Source of the DNA: Thamnaconus septentrionalis
Taxonomy: Eukaryota > Chordata > Actinopteri > Tetraodontiformes > Monacanthidae
DNA length: 64,000 nt
Assembly (NCBI GenBank): GCA_009823395.1
Contig: CM020514.1
Span: forward strand, 12,011,466 to 12,075,465
Reading direction: 5' to 3'
Positions 1 through 18,430 of this stretch are shown here, piece by piece; positions within the stretch are counted from its first letter, which is position 1, and every line of letters begins with the position of its first letter. A program made the translations under genes and the position numbers. The notes beneath the pieces are model-generated. The model was not told the DNA's origin and searched no databases. It was given only the letters and a program-made list of their open reading frames with translations.

Positions 1-582
1 TGGACCCAGGATCTGCTGGTACCCCTCAGCACTGTTTTACATGTATTTAGTCTAAATATTCGCAGCGTTCAATCAGTCAATTTAAACTGAATTCATGAGG
101 AATTCATGAATAAACTGAATATCAAACAAAGCTCATTTAACTGACATTTACTACACTACAACTACTCTAGCTTTATGATTTTATTCATTAACTTAATCTA
201 TTCTGTCATGCAAATATAATAGAGTTTTAGAATTTCAATCTATTCAGCTCACAGAATAACAGTCAAAGAGCCAACACTAGTAGCTACCACATAATACAGG
301 AAGTCAAGTGGATGAATTCCTTCAAGGTCACTGACTTAAATTCTCAAAAATATTTCACTTTACATCAGAGGCAAATGTTCTTTATTTTCCTTATTAGGCT
401 GTAAATGTAATTTTGAAGCTGGTAAAGCTTGTGGAGTTTACAATTTCCTTACTTTGCTTCATGTTTAGAGATTATTTCATGTGAAAATATTTTTCCCTCC
501 CATGGAAATCCCTTCCCTTAGTGTGAAGACCAACACTTCTCTGCCTCTGTAAAGCTTCCTGCGTCTCTGCGTTTCTGTATAG
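1..582 (+). other. map2: map2 intron (upstream of the first in-window exon)
   Basis: AT-rich sequence ending in a splice acceptor (AG at 581-582). No tubulin-binding repeat or other exon is recognisable in it. The exon carrying repeat 1 must lie to the left of the window. A short direct repeat (GAATTCATGA, twice) sits near 91-118. Confidence 0.6.
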
Positions 583-6635
<6,053 letters not shown>

Positions 6636-8130
6636 ACTGTTGACCTCCGGATTTCCTCCGTGGGCCCCGGGCCCCCACACCCCTCACCCTCCACCCCCCC
6701 AAAAAAAACTTTTTTCTGAGGCGCCTGAACAACCCCCAACGTCCATCGCTCGACTCTTAGAGTAGAAACTGGAGTTAGAAGCTGCTGTGCGATCTCTGTC
6801 TCACATCTATTTTAAATCCGGATCTGTGCTACTTTTCATTCGTTTTGTTGGCCTCTCTTCTTTCTGAATGACATTGCATAGAATAGTTCCGTCAGTGCTC
6901 TGGTGCTAGATTATGTGGTTTGTACAAAACGGGGGGGCTGCTGACGCTTGGTCAGGGGATCTGTGTCTCAAGCCTTTCTTTTGTTTTGTTTTTTTCATTG
7001 AATATTCTACTGAAAATGAGGAAGTAACGTGGCCAAACCCACCAAGCAGCACGTCTTGTTCCTGCTCAGTAAACGTGCATGGACGCCAAACCCCTCCCCT
7101 TTCCCCCTGCGCCCTCCCAGATAGACCGAGCATCTTTACTGCAAGTCATTCTCGTCATCCAACTTATATCTTCAAGAAATATATATATAGAATCGTGTAT
7201 AAATACAAGCCCTCTGCCATCTAGACCATTTTAAGAATAAAAGGGAGGACACGGCTATAAAATATACCTGTAAAGTTGCATCACCATGAGACGTAGGTCA
7301 CCTTATGACAAGCATGTACTGATTCTCATAAGAAAAGAGGCTATTTTGTAATCTTAAAAAAAAAATAATCAAAGATTTTACTAAGTTATTTCCTCAATTA
7401 TTGGATAAAGATTGAAGCAGCTCATGTTTTGTAGTATATTAGTTGTTTACAGTGTTTTGCTTGGTGACAGTGTCGGACAGCAGAATCGGTGTTGCTAGGG
7501 AATGAATCTCTGCGTCACACACATCCGGAGCTCGCTCTGCAGCTGCGCATGTTCGGCTCGCCGGCCGCCGTGGGCAGTCTGTGTCCGGCGGCTCAGGCCG
7601 CCCTGGCTGAGATCTGGCAAACGACGCAGCTCCTCTCCAGTCTGTGTGTTTGTGTGCGTGCGTGTGCGCGTGTACTGTACGTGCGCGTGCGTTGTGTGTT
7701 TGGTGCAGATCCCATGCTGTTTTTCGCGACGTACGCTACCGTATCTGGATGTTTTACTTGCAATATGTGAAAGAACAAGAAGAAGAACAAGAAGAAGAAT
7801 GTGGAGGGGAATATTTTGAAGTTCCCCTGAAGAAAAATGATGATGATGATGATGATCTAGTTTTATTTTTCGTTTTCCTTTACCAGGCACTGTTTGTGGT
7901 ATATCCTGCCGAATTTACTGCCCTCACCTGCAAATGTTTGTTTGCTTCCGTGTTTAATCTGCAAACCCCGCCATCTCCGTGTGAGCCCCCCCCCTCCCCT
8001 GTCCCCTTTCCTCCCGCTCAACCCCGCAGCAACTGTAAATGTATAGGTCAAGTAGATGTACGCAGTTTTTCTCTTGTTGATATGACACCAATTACAATAA
8101 TTAATGACAATAAAAATTGAAGTAAAATGA
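6636..8130 (+). other. map2: map2 3'UTR (approximate end)
   Basis: Non-coding sequence after the stop. It includes a TG/CG-rich tract near 7645-7700 and a (GAT)n tract at 7838-7857. The first strong AATAAA followed by a T/G-rich stretch is at 8109-8114. A second AATAAA at 8482-8487 could give a longer form. Confidence 0.6.
8109..8114 (+). terminator. map2: map2 polyadenylation signal
   Basis: AATAAA in an AT-rich context about 1.47 kb after the stop codon, followed by a G/T-rich stretch at about 8130-8150. Confidence 0.55.
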
Positions 8131-8481
8131 TAATGGAGTGAGTTTTTCTTCTGATTTATAAAACACAAGTTCAGCAGGCTGATTTCTTTCAAGTTGAAAA
8201 TACAGCTGGTGTTGAAAATTTACTACTGCTCACTGTAGAATTTAAATTGTTTAAAATTGCATAAACTAAGCTAAGTCTGGTCTGTCATCTCAACGCCGAA
8301 TTTCACACACACACAAAAAAAAAATCAAAAGTGACCCAAATGCGCTTCTTGTCTATAATATGTCCAAATGAGTTATCAAATAGCTTTCAAACTAAAACTT
8401 AAGTTTTTATGTTGTGATTTTCCTGTAACATCTGCAGGAGAAATATGCAGGTGACCACTAGGCACAGTCAGAAAATGCTGA

Positions 8482-8512
8482 AATAAACATGACAGTTTGT
8501 GTGAAGTTTATT
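8482..8512. terminator. back-to-back polyadenylation signals between map2 and myl1
   Basis: AATAAA on the plus strand (8482-8487) and AATAAA on the minus strand (8512-8507) lie within 31 bp in the gap between the two convergent genes. The minus-strand signal is 565 bp beyond the myl1 stop and is the likely myl1 poly(A) signal. The plus-strand one would be a distal signal for map2. Confidence 0.55.
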
Positions 8513-9076
8513 GCGAAATGGAAGAGGTTACAATAAGTTAAGACCTAGGGATGAAGTGGATTCATTTTTGAAAGGCAGTCCCGGTCAAAAGCGGTCACTT
8601 CGCAGAGAGGAAGAACGGCATGCGAATTGGGGACTAGAGGGGATGTGTGTCGCCGTTCAGCGTTCCCTCCGTCACTCTTCCACTGTCAAATCCAGTGATG
8701 ATGGGGAAAAAAATGTTGGGGGGGAGAGTGAAACTGAAGGGGCTTTGGATGGAAGAAAGAATAAATTTTTTTGGAAATCAGGACGTCTTCCAGAAGTGCT
8801 GGGAGGAGGAGGATGAGGAGTAGGAGGAGGGGGAGGAGGAGGGAAGGTGGGGGACAGAAGCACCAGTCGGTCACAAAAAATGTAACACAAAACAAAAGAA
8901 GGCTTCAAGGAAATGACATCTCATAGTCCTTCATTTTTTTTTTCTTCTTCTCCCGCCTGCTTCCTTTGTTGGTGCTGGAAACAGATGGGAGGATGTCGCG
9001 ACACCATGGGGTCTCCACATAAACAATGCTCGCCAGCGTAGTGGCGGGACGGGAGGGGGGTTTGGGATGGGGGTCC
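8490..9076 (-). other. myl1: myl1 3'UTR (approximate)
   Basis: Sequence between the myl1 stop codon and its likely poly(A) signal. It contains a long purine/pyrimidine-asymmetric tract near 8800-8850 (GGA/GAG repeats on the plus strand). Confidence 0.55.
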
Positions 9077-9105
9077 TTACACAGACATGATGTGCTTGAC
9101 GAAAG
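9077..9105 (-). CDS. myl1: myl1 exon 6 (terminal coding)
   Basis: 29 nt encoding FVKHIMSV and a TAA stop; the preceding Ala codon is split across the intron. Acceptor TTGCAG on the minus strand. Confidence 0.95.
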
Positions 9106-10295
9106 CTGCAACGGGAGAGACGATGAGGAGGATGAGTGGGTGATGAAGAGCAAGTCAGAACACATGATACAGCAAGAAGTCAAAGAGATGAAGGTTATGT
9201 TGAGATGTACTGATTTTTGTCCGAAGAATAAAAAAGGCAGGAAGTTATCCACAATCTAGCAGTTTCTCTCCTTGTGATGCACTAAAAGGTTCAGTCATTC
9301 ATTCATTTTTTTAAACTACAGTTGACCTCAAAATTCACGGCTCAAATATATTTTCAAAATGCACAACTGTGGCTAAACTACAGCTGACACATTAGCTGCA
9401 GCCTGCCCACAACCAAATCAATGAATTAGCAGAACTTCCAGAACATTCCAACAGGAGCGCACCAATCACTGCGTGCCAGTTTCTGAAAAAAATGGCTGAA
9501 TTTTGTTGATTTTGACTGAAAATTTCAGTCTTTCTCCGTCACTTTGGAGTGTAATGTCCCTTTAAATTTACTCAGACCCAACAAGTGTCAGCACTATAAC
9601 ATACATAATATCCTACATGTAATAATGTCACTTTGTCACTATATGTAATGATGACTCTCGGACACGTCACTTTATTGAAACGCACATTCCAAGTCTAATT
9701 GATGGCTTACCCTCATAGTTGACACAGCCGTTCTCATCCTCCTGTCCTGCCATCAGGGCGTCGATCTCAGCCTCATTCATCTTCTCTCCTGCAGGGGGAG
9801 CCGGAGGACAACAGGTGTCAATGACGCTCACTCCCTCCCTCACAGACCAACTCAGACGTGAACCTGGAGAGAGCACGCTGGCCCGACTCACCCAGTGTCG
9901 ACAGGACGATACGCAGCTCAGCGCCCATCACTGTGCCGTTGCCCTCCTTGTCGAACACACGCAGACCCTCAACGTAGTCCTCGAAGCCGGCCTTGTTTGG
10001 GCTGTTCATGATGGTCTGGAACATGGGCAGGAAGCCCTCGAACTCCACTCTCTTGGTGTTCATGTCTGTTTATTTTTTTGACAGAGATATCAGTCAGTTC
10101 CGGGTAAAGGAGCGAACAAGTCACACAGAAAAACAGTGCAGCGACTTCGTGGTGGAGCAAGACTGAGAGAAAACTTCAAACTGGACAATAATGTGGGCTT
10201 TGCACAACCATGGATCAGGTGTGGTTGGTAATTATTGGCCGTCTTTGCTTTTATTTTGGTTTCAAGGGTATGAAAATCTGTATCATTGCGGGTTT

Positions 10296-10328
<33 letters not shown>

Positions 10329-13174
10329 AGACCTAGAACTTGCAATGGCTTGCAATGCAAGACTAATTTTTAACTGTTTGCAGCTGCACTGTCCTGATGG
10401 CATAACAATTACATCCATCTGTCAACAGTCAGACAATTCCATTCTGTTCCAGTTGCAAGTCGAAGTGGAAACCAGGTAATTTTACTAAAATATATATATT
10501 TTATTATATGCTTTACTTATATATTCTAAACATCTTTCCACCATCAATGGATTGTCATCATTTATGTAATAATTGAGTCGAGGACTTTATATCCTGTAAT
10601 CTGCAGCGACATCTCATCTTAGATGAATCTAAGTGTTTCCTCAATCCTTGCTTTGCATTTGATTGAACAATTTGGCAGGAGCTTCCTGTGTTTCCTACCA
10701 TCGGCAGAGGGGTTGCCCAGCAATTTGGTCACCTCCTTGTTGGTGGGGTTCTGTCCCAGAGCGCGCATGATGTCGGCGATCTGGTTGTAGGCCACCTTGT
10801 TGTCACCCACCCTGTCAAACAGACCGAAGGCCTCCCTGTAGTCTGTGGAGTGAAGGAGAGGACCATCAAACTCAATTCATCCGATTCCCGTCAGATCAGC
10901 TAATACTCTTAAATCTAACTATATATTTATTTCATGGACTTTGCACATCTCAGTATATCAGCTGCTGGAGCGCGGCTGGTGCTTTTGCTGCTGGCTGCCA
11001 GCAGGTGGAGACAGTCTGCCAAATGACGGGAGGAAAAGGGGGGTGCATGTTAACGAGGGCAAGACGTCTCTTTAGGTTGTGGTATTTTTGGGCTGAATGG
11101 ACTCACTCCTGTCCGCCTCCATCAGCCCTGGAACTATTTCTATCTCAGCTGTCTACCCTTTCTCTCTCTCCCTCGCTCGTCCTCCCCCCCTCCGCTCTCT
11201 CCCTCTCTCCCTCTTTCCGCCCTCTCTCTCGGCGGGGCTGTGGACTCTTTTAAAAGACCACCTTGGAATTGACAAACATAGCTGAGAATATGAGCTCCCT
11301 CCTTTAAAAGGCAAGGGCCCTTTGTGGACGAGCGGGAGCAAAAGTAGGGAATGCTGACTGCAGTGTAACCAGCAGGCAACTGGTTAACCCAGTTACCTGA
11401 AGGGATTAAACATTTACCCCTTCCCCATTTTTAAACAACTTCTGGCCTCTTCAAACTACAATAATAAAAAAACTAACAAATATGTTTGTTTTGTTTTTTT
11501 TAGCTTCTATGGCCTCGCTGACGTAAAGCAAGCACAACAAGTTCGTATCAGGACACAGAGATTGGCTTGGATTAATTGGTGATTAGCGCTAATCAACTAA
11601 AGCCCAGGGTGATGCCTTCATGTATAGTTGGTATATGATGCAATCTGCATGTTTTCTTTTAAGATTGTCACCAGCTAAAGTTGGCCGGTGAATTTTCATC
11701 CTGGATTTCAAGCGTTATGTTTTGTTGCTTCAGACACAATGTACTGATAGTCTCTGAGCTGTTTAGCAGCTGTCATGTATCACAAAGCAAAAAAGAAGTG
11801 ACTGTTGTCAGAAGTCAGGTAATGTTCCTCTTCGGAGCTGTTCCCAATTTTTTTTTTTCTTTTTGAAGCAAAGTACATGACGTTTTGTGCATGACACTAA
11901 TTATTCTTAAGAGCTTTTCTTGACTTGCCAGCCAGCAGGTCGTGACATTTTAAAGTTTTTAATGCAAGATTTTGGACTTTCCTTCACACTAATTATTGAA
12001 ACTATCCCCGCTATAATTGCTGAAAGTGTATTTTCTCTCTCTGCTCAGGGTGCATTTCAGAACCTGTCTGAGAGGCAGTTCTGGTCCAATATTGTGATGT
12101 TTGGTCGAAAAAATTTGGATGAAAATTGATTTTGCTTGTTGAAGAGAAAGTCAAAGACAGTTTGTGTCTGACAGCTTAACTTAAAATGATCCTGCAACTA
12201 CTATATTTTCTGCATGAACAATTATAATACACCTGTCATCTTTTGTATGATCTTGGGACCTTTGAGTTTGAGAGAAAGTAGTGTCACATGGCTGCATTGG
12301 CAAAATAAAGAATACTTACCCTCAATCTGGTCTGCGTTGAACTCGATCTAGAAGCCGACACAAAGCAGCCATGTTAATAAAAGGACACACATGTGCACCA
12401 CTTAGTCACTCACTCTTCAATAATAAGTGCACCACTGTTTGGAAAAGCCACAATAACCCGCCTCGTCTGCCTATAATCTAGACTAATTAATCAGGTTTTA
12501 AATGGGGATTAAAATTGTCCCTTTGCCAAAATTAGCCTCATGCGATGGCACACGATATGCACAGGTCCATCTTTAGCTCCATTAACATGTCCACATTTGG
12601 TGCCACCCTGCATCCCCATCACACATCAGTGACCACACTCCCAGACCAATCCAGAGAGCCAGGGGGCGTGGTCTGAGAGAGTGCGCTATCCATGGTTCTG
12701 CCAGTCAATCAGTAGGAGTCTGAACCACTCTGGCTCACTAGGATCTATGCATCTTCCATTATGTGATACCTGCCCAATACTATATATCCTGCTGTTTGTT
12801 GTATGTGAAAACTGAAAGCAGTTCAAATCCAAGAACAGCAAACAAAAACATTAACTCGACCAAAATGATCCTGCCGTGACTCGTTCATTCCATTTTAAAT
12901 GCGCAAAATATAACTAAGATAGAAAGCAGTTGTGGCAGTCTCATTGAACAGAGTTAGTCTGCATTTTCCACGCATGCAAAAGATTTTCCGATCACGGCTC
13001 TATACGCGCTAGCTCGCATCTCCATCCCCGCGCACGTACCTTCACGGCGGACAGGTCGACGGCGGGAGCGGCGGGTGCTGGCGCTGGCTCGGGTGCGGGC
13101 GCGGGCGCGGGTGCGGGTGCGGGCGCGGGCTCGGCCTTCTTGGCGGGAGCCTTAGGGTCCTTCTTGGGTGCCAT
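9077..13174 (-). CDS. myl1: myosin essential (alkali) light chain 1, fast skeletal muscle
   Basis: Complete gene for the MLC1f essential light chain, which wraps the lever arm of fast-muscle myosin heavy chain. Exons in transcript order: 13174-13040, 12347-12320, 10842-10699, 10065-9892, 9788-9711, 9105-9077. Sizes 135, 28, 144, 174, 78 and 29 nt match the conserved myosin alkali light-chain layout. They join without a frameshift to 588 nt, 195 residues. The N-terminus [16 protein letters not shown] plus an Ala-Pro tract is the actin-binding extension of LC1. EF-hand-like segments follow ([33 protein letters not shown]). These loops are degenerate, as usual for this family, so calcium binding is not expected. 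The C-terminus is FVKHIMSV. The start ATG follows TATA and CCAAT boxes at normal spacing. MYL4 and MYL3 are alternatives, but fast MYL1 fits best and agrees with synteny. Confidence 0.96.
9711..9788 (-). CDS. myl1: myl1 exon 5
   Basis: 78 nt, residues about 161-187: [20 protein letters not shown] and then CVNYE, the last EF-hand-like motif. Donor GTAAGC. Confidence 0.96.
9892..10065 (-). CDS. myl1: myl1 exon 4
   Basis: 174 nt, residues about 103-161: from [17 protein letters not shown] through [16 protein letters not shown] to [10 protein letters not shown]. It covers the central linker and third EF-hand-like motif. Donor GTGAGT. Confidence 0.96.
10297..10325. repeat. (TTTA)n microsatellite
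   Basis: About seven TTTA units inside myl1 intron 3. Confidence 0.9.
10699..10842 (-). CDS. myl1: myl1 exon 3
   Basis: 144 nt, residues about 55-103: [20 protein letters not shown], then [20 protein letters not shown] and LGNPSAD. It holds the first EF-hand-like motif and the NPT-containing linker. Donor GTAGGA. Confidence 0.96.
12320..12347 (-). CDS. myl1: myl1 exon 2 (28-nt micro-exon)
   Basis: 28 nt encoding IEFNADQIE and one base of the next codon. The size is the conserved one for this family. Acceptor TTCTAG, donor GTAAGT, both clean on the minus strand. Confidence 0.93.
13040..13174 (-). CDS. myl1: myl1 exon 1 (LC1-specific)
   Basis: 45 codons: [10 protein letters not shown], a Lys-rich stretch, then an Ala-Pro/Glu-Pro low-complexity run and VDLSAVK. 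The Ala-Pro part is very GC-rich and repetitive (about 13075-13130), so unit number may vary between individuals. Donor GTACGT. Confidence 0.95.
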
Positions 13175-13229
13175 TTCAGCTGCTGTGGGTGCTCGTGACG
13201 ACGCGAGGTGTGAAGCACAGAGTGGAGGG

Positions 13230-13325
13230 GACTCGGAGCAAGAGATCACCGCTGGGGCGTATATATATGAGGCTACTTCCCCCCCTGACCCTCGACGGCG
13301 GCTCGCGCGCGCGCGGATTGGATCG
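13230..13325 (-). promoter_or_regulatory. myl1: myl1 core promoter
   Basis: Reading on the minus strand, a TATATATA box lies at 13268-13260 and a CCAAT box at 13321-13317, about 50 bp further upstream. This spacing predicts a start near 13235 and a 5'UTR of about 60 nt. A near-consensus MEF2 motif (CTATAAATAT, one mismatch) is at 13671-13662. Muscle regulation by it is inference. Confidence 0.6.
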
Positions 13326-15509
13326 CGGGTGGGAGGGGTGTGTGCGCACGGAGAGGTTCGCTCTCTAAACATGGACTAGGGAGCTGTGAGCCGGCGGGGT
13401 GTTTATTTATGCCATATTTCTATAATCAAGAACGACAACACTGAGTGCGCGTGGAAGGTTACGCCGGGTCTTCTGGTGAAGCTTTTTTTTTTCCCCCGCA
13501 CGTCCTCGCGCATCGTTACGCACCAGTTGGACGACTTATACAGTGCATGTGTTGCCCTGGGCACTGATGTTTGCCATCAATTTCGCTGTCTGTTTGACAA
13601 ATCATTGCAATCAGATGTCAAATAAAGAGGGAAAATACTAATTTAGCAAACCTAAATTTACATATTTATAGGAAATGTAAAGTAAATGGAATTGCACAAC
13701 ATCCTATTTGCTTATTGGCTCATAACACACAACTCTCGACCAAACAGTTCAGGTTTCGCTGCTCATCTTGATTTCTTTTCCACGTAACACCGGTGATGTG
13801 AGGATAACTCATCCAGACTGCCGACTGACTCCTCGGTGGCTCCAACTCTTATCGTCAACACCTTAACTCTAGTGCATCCGGCCATTACGCAACTTAACTT
13901 GAAATATTGCCCGATTCCACATATTTCATGCTGGAATATTAGCCGGCACGAGGGTGAATCTGAGGTAAATGTCAAGAAAATAGGAAACAAAATTGATGTT
14001 GCCGTGCAGCAGTGAGATTTCACATCTGGTGTCGGCAAAGGAAAAAAAAGATGAAAGCAAGACATTTAGCAAATGTAATTGTGTTGGACAAAAAGATAAA
14101 TCAAAGAAGCAGCTGCTGGCCTGTTTGTACTGAGAAACAGCCAAAGATCTTGCAGGCTCGAGGTGTTGGAGAGGTGAGTTTCACATCCAACAATGAGCGC
14201 TTGTTTATCTCTCGGGCCCCTGACAATGTGGGTCGTGCAGAGTGGCACCTGCGTTCAGTGTCTTGGTTGTGTGTTGTCTGTGTGTTGGCTGTGTGTCGGT
14301 GTGGCGAGCACTCTGCCGCCCTGCTCTTGTTGAAGGATGTGACGTAGAAGACGGCATCTTGGTGGGAGCTTTCAGCTGCTGATGCCAGTAACCCAGACGG
14401 GGCCAAGAGTGCAAATTGTGTCTCCTCAGTTCTTGTCTATATCGGTCTCTCAGTGCCAGCGGTGTAGCCCTGCCCTCCAACGCCACCACCACCATGACGG
14501 GGCCCAGTGACGAAGGAAGCGCAGAAATTCTTCCACCCCCTCCCCACCTTGCTTTCACTGACCCCATCGCCACGACGGCGGACTGGAGAAATCCTGAGTC
14601 CCCTCAGCTGTCATCTGCCCCCCCCCACCCAGCCCCCCTTCCTCTCCCCAGCGCCTTCTTCGAGATCCCAACCCCACACCGCCACCCCCACCCTCCCAAT
14701 CCCCCAATGCCTCAGCGCTTGCACCTGTGCGACAATCCAATCTGAGCTATACAATCTTCATGACTTGAGCAGCTTTGCTTTATGTATACGCTGCATGGAA
14801 CTGCATGTGAAGTCATACAATTCCATCAAAATCACACACAAAATCTGTCAGTAGCAAGTTTGCGTTATTTACACTGCATACAGACCAGCCTGACCATCAA
14901 AACAATGTTTCTACATTTGTTTTAGCGCACTGTTGCCATCTGAGGACCACATCAGAGAAGATAAATATGGCTGTTCTCGTTCTGGTTGGATTTTTTTTTT
15001 AATTTGTTTTAATTAGGATCCTTATCCAGCCTCTTTGGGAAAAACTACAGTGTGGGTGAAAGGTCAGCCCTTATAAGGGGTCACACATATTTATAAATGG
15101 GGTGCTTGAGGCTGGCTTGGTTCAAATTGATTTTGACTTAACTATTCCTCTCTTTGATTTAACTGAATGTCTAATTTAGGGAATCATCCTTCAGCCACAA
15201 GAACGTGGTCATGACTGCAGCAAAGGTCGAGAAGGCTGACGCCCAGCAACAGACGCAGCTGAAAACCTTGCAGGCTTTGAGGAGAATTGAACTGAATTAT
15301 ACAGGCAGTCAGAGAAAGAAGGAGCCAGGAGTGCCTGGTTTGTGGTGCCGTGCAGCGTAATCATGTCTGGCATCATCTACAAAACACGAAAGGAACCTAC
15401 ATAAACACATTTGGATTTGATGGACCTGCCAATAAATTGGCTCAAAAACAATTTTCTAGCTTTCTGTTGGGCTGGATTCTGCTCCATGCCTTGATGTTTT
15501 GCACTGTTC

Positions 15510-15640
15510 AAAGACATGTTGTTGTTGTCTGTCCCTCTGCGTGGGCCCGGCCGTCAACTGGTGACTTGTCCCAGGATGTAGCCCACCTTGGCCCTCAGAC
15601 AGCTGGGGACGGGCACCTGTGCATTCCCGAGGAGTCTAGT
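15510..15640 (+). mobile_element. decayed retroposon 3' region
   Basis: The stretch GGCCGTCAACTGGTGACTTG followed by TCCCAGGATGTAGCCC and an AGACAGCTGGGGACGGG segment resembles the widespread fish retroposon 3' region with a ctggcgacctgtccagggtgta core. It is degraded and no boundaries are visible. Family assignment is from memory of the pattern only. Confidence 0.4.
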
Positions 15641-18332
15641 CAGATGATTCAGTGGAATTGGTTCAGTCCAATCAGAGGAATCCGTCCAGATGCGAGGAGA
15701 CGAGAGGATGTTTTCTCCTCATTCTGCTCGGTTCAGTGATGGCCGTGGGGAAGTGCTGCATTGCTGCCATCTTCAGTCTTCATCGCTCAACTCCTCTTCT
15801 CTTTGCCGGTTCAGAGACAATGATAGTGAGGCATGAAGGTGAAGAGGACGGTACCAGTACGGCTTATCCGTATTAATAAGTGAAAATACACTAAAGTTCT
15901 CACCCGGAATACGAATTATGCAACAAGCTAAAGTTAGAATGTCTTCTTCAAAGCTCAAACAATGCTCATCTATAAATATCCTGGTTAAACAACTGAATGA
16001 CAACTGTCAGAGCTACTGACTTTTTTTTTACTTGACCTGTGTTCCTCCTTTGGCTGTGTGGTCTGCCAGTTGGCGCTGGCCAGTTGAGCTGTAAACCTGC
16101 TTTATTCCTTTCTAATTCAAGCATTCAATACCCTGCCCAAGCTTTAGCTGGCAACACAACAAATTTGAGATAAAATGAAAACACCTTTTTGGAAAAAAAC
16201 ACCACTTTGAAGGCAGTGTTTGTCATCTTTTTCGCTCTGGACGCTTTATGGAGATGTTGTGAGACTCCGCACAGGCGGATCAAAGTAGTGCAAAGTTGTT
16301 TGGAGCTCAGACAACAACATTAGAAAACTGAAGAATAGATAGATGGGAAAGGCTGTTTTTCTCAGAGGGTTTTTTTCCCCAACTCAAAACATTTTTATGT
16401 GCCACCTCAAACCCACGCTATGTCCTTAGGGGCGGGGCGAGGCATGACAGCTCATAAAAACACCCCCAAGGTTTGCTTCAGGACAGGCAGTAAAGCTGTC
16501 CCCCGAGCAGAAATCACACTGTGATTTACAAGACTTATCTTGCTGCTCTCTGTTGGTCATAATCCCTCAAATCCGCCCTGCCAGCTCTGATCCAGATTCC
16601 AAAATTCCAAGTTCCCTGGAGTTACCACTGACGTTTCATATTTGGAATGCGTTTATATCTATACGTCGTGTTGATGAAAACATGGGCTGCTTCTGTTTCT
16701 GTCGGACCTTGGCGCCGCCCTGCCTCAGGGAACCGTGAAGATCCTGAGGTTGAGGGATGGGGTGGATTGGGGGTCTCCGATGAGTGAGTTGTGGCGTAAA
16801 ATGCCAAAGATGGTGGACGCCCCCCCGCACCCCCCACCCCCGTGCGATCCCTGGCATTTGGACTCGGGGGCGGTCGGAGTGTTGAAGGCTCCGCTGTTTG
16901 CAGGGAAGTGACACGCACCCACGGATGGACTTCCCTTTTTCCACAAACCATCCGTCAAAGGTCATGAGGGTAGATTTTGGAATCATCCTGGTCTTGCCCG
17001 CCCCTCACCTCCCCCTTCCTTTCCAAGCCCCGTGGACCCTGAGTGCTTCTTTCCCCCGCAGTCCAACCATGCCAAAAGGAATGAGGCTGTAACTGAGCCG
17101 CGGGACACAGATGGAGCCTATTTATAGTCCCGGCAGAGAGGTGTGAAGTTTCTTGGGATTTCTAAGAGCAGGGGCCATGGCTCCTTAAGGGGGCTGATGC
17201 AGCCTCTGTGGCCTGCGTGCCCCCTTTCCCTCCCTCGCCGTTCCACACGGGAATTAGGCAGGCTAAACAAAGCCACCCGCCGCCCTTTCTTTGCTGGGGG
17301 ACGCCGCATCAGAGCGGAGGAGGGGAATCCGATACGGGATCCGATGGGACTGTCTCCACCTTCATTATCACCAGCTGATCACTTGGTTTTCCCGTTTGAC
17401 ACTTGTTGCAGGACAGTCGGACTGTTGCGGAGCCAACGGTGGCTTCACAAAAAAACAAAGCCAAAAAAATAATAAACAGCAAAACAAAATGCTATAAGCT
17501 TGGTGTTGGTCTTCTTGGAAGACTTTAAAGAATTATACTAACTTTCAGAAATTTGTCTTTGAAACTTTCAATAATCCTCCATCTCTACCATTTCACAAGA
17601 GTCTCGTGTACAGAAGATTGTTTAGTAAGTCGAGCTATAAAGTCAAAATATTGGAATGACCCATCATGGTTTTCAGTTTCAACCCCTTATATCTTTCCTG
17701 TGTCATTCATGAAGCTCTCTCCTCCTTATTAATGACACAGAAGATGCATTTTAAGTCCTGCCCCTATCCTGTTTGACCCGTTTGTGTGTATGGCCCATAA
17801 ACAAGCCATGATAAAAGAGACATAAACCTGTCGTGTCTCAGAATAATATAGAACTTACAGTAGAGGTTGTGGGGTTGCCTGTCTATTCGTGTCCTCTCTT
17901 AAGCTCGGCCCCCGTCTGAAACGCAAACTTGAAACCGCAGACAATGTGAGGTCCCTCAGCTGAGGACAGACACCGGAGCTCATTAGGCCTCGCCCTCGGC
18001 CAATCAGAAGGGGACTGTGCATGACTGTTACAATGTGTTGTGCAGGATTTGTATTTTATTCCATAATGATTTTATTCACCATCATCCAAGAATAAAAAGA
18101 ATCCGTGAAAATTCATGTTTGTTTTATTGTCGTACAGGAAATGGCTCTTTGTGGTACATGGTCACAAGGAGCAACATTATAGCCATGATAAGTGTTGAGT
18201 GGCCTCACTTTCTCACTGTCTAAAAATATTAACCCTTAAAGGTTAAGTCAGCTGGTGCTTTCTACTGCGGCGTCAAGGCTTCCCCCAATATCTTTTGTAC
18301 GCATTGTAAGATTCTCTGGTGATGAACAACCT

Positions 18333-18359
18333 CTTTATTCTCTTCATGAGAGAATAAAG
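18333..18359. repeat. perfect 11-bp inverted repeat, 5-nt loop
   Basis: Arms 18333-18343 (CTTTATTCTCT) and 18349-18359 are exact reverse complements around TCATG. Each arm contains an AATAAA motif on one strand, so the hairpin is symmetric for both strands. Confidence 0.75.
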
Positions 18360-18430
18360 TAAAACATTACTTTTCAATGTTGTGTCGTGTTGTTAATTTG
18401 ATAATTGAAATACATTTCTGCTGTTGACTG

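Noticed and set aside
12655..12680. Second CTCF site (CCAGGGGGCG)
   Set aside because: Only part of the consensus is present; the 5' half does not match.
12992..13372. Upstream extension of the myl1 reading frame to a further ATG
   Set aside because: The extension runs through the TATA box and promoter; the family N-terminus MAPKKD starts at 13174.
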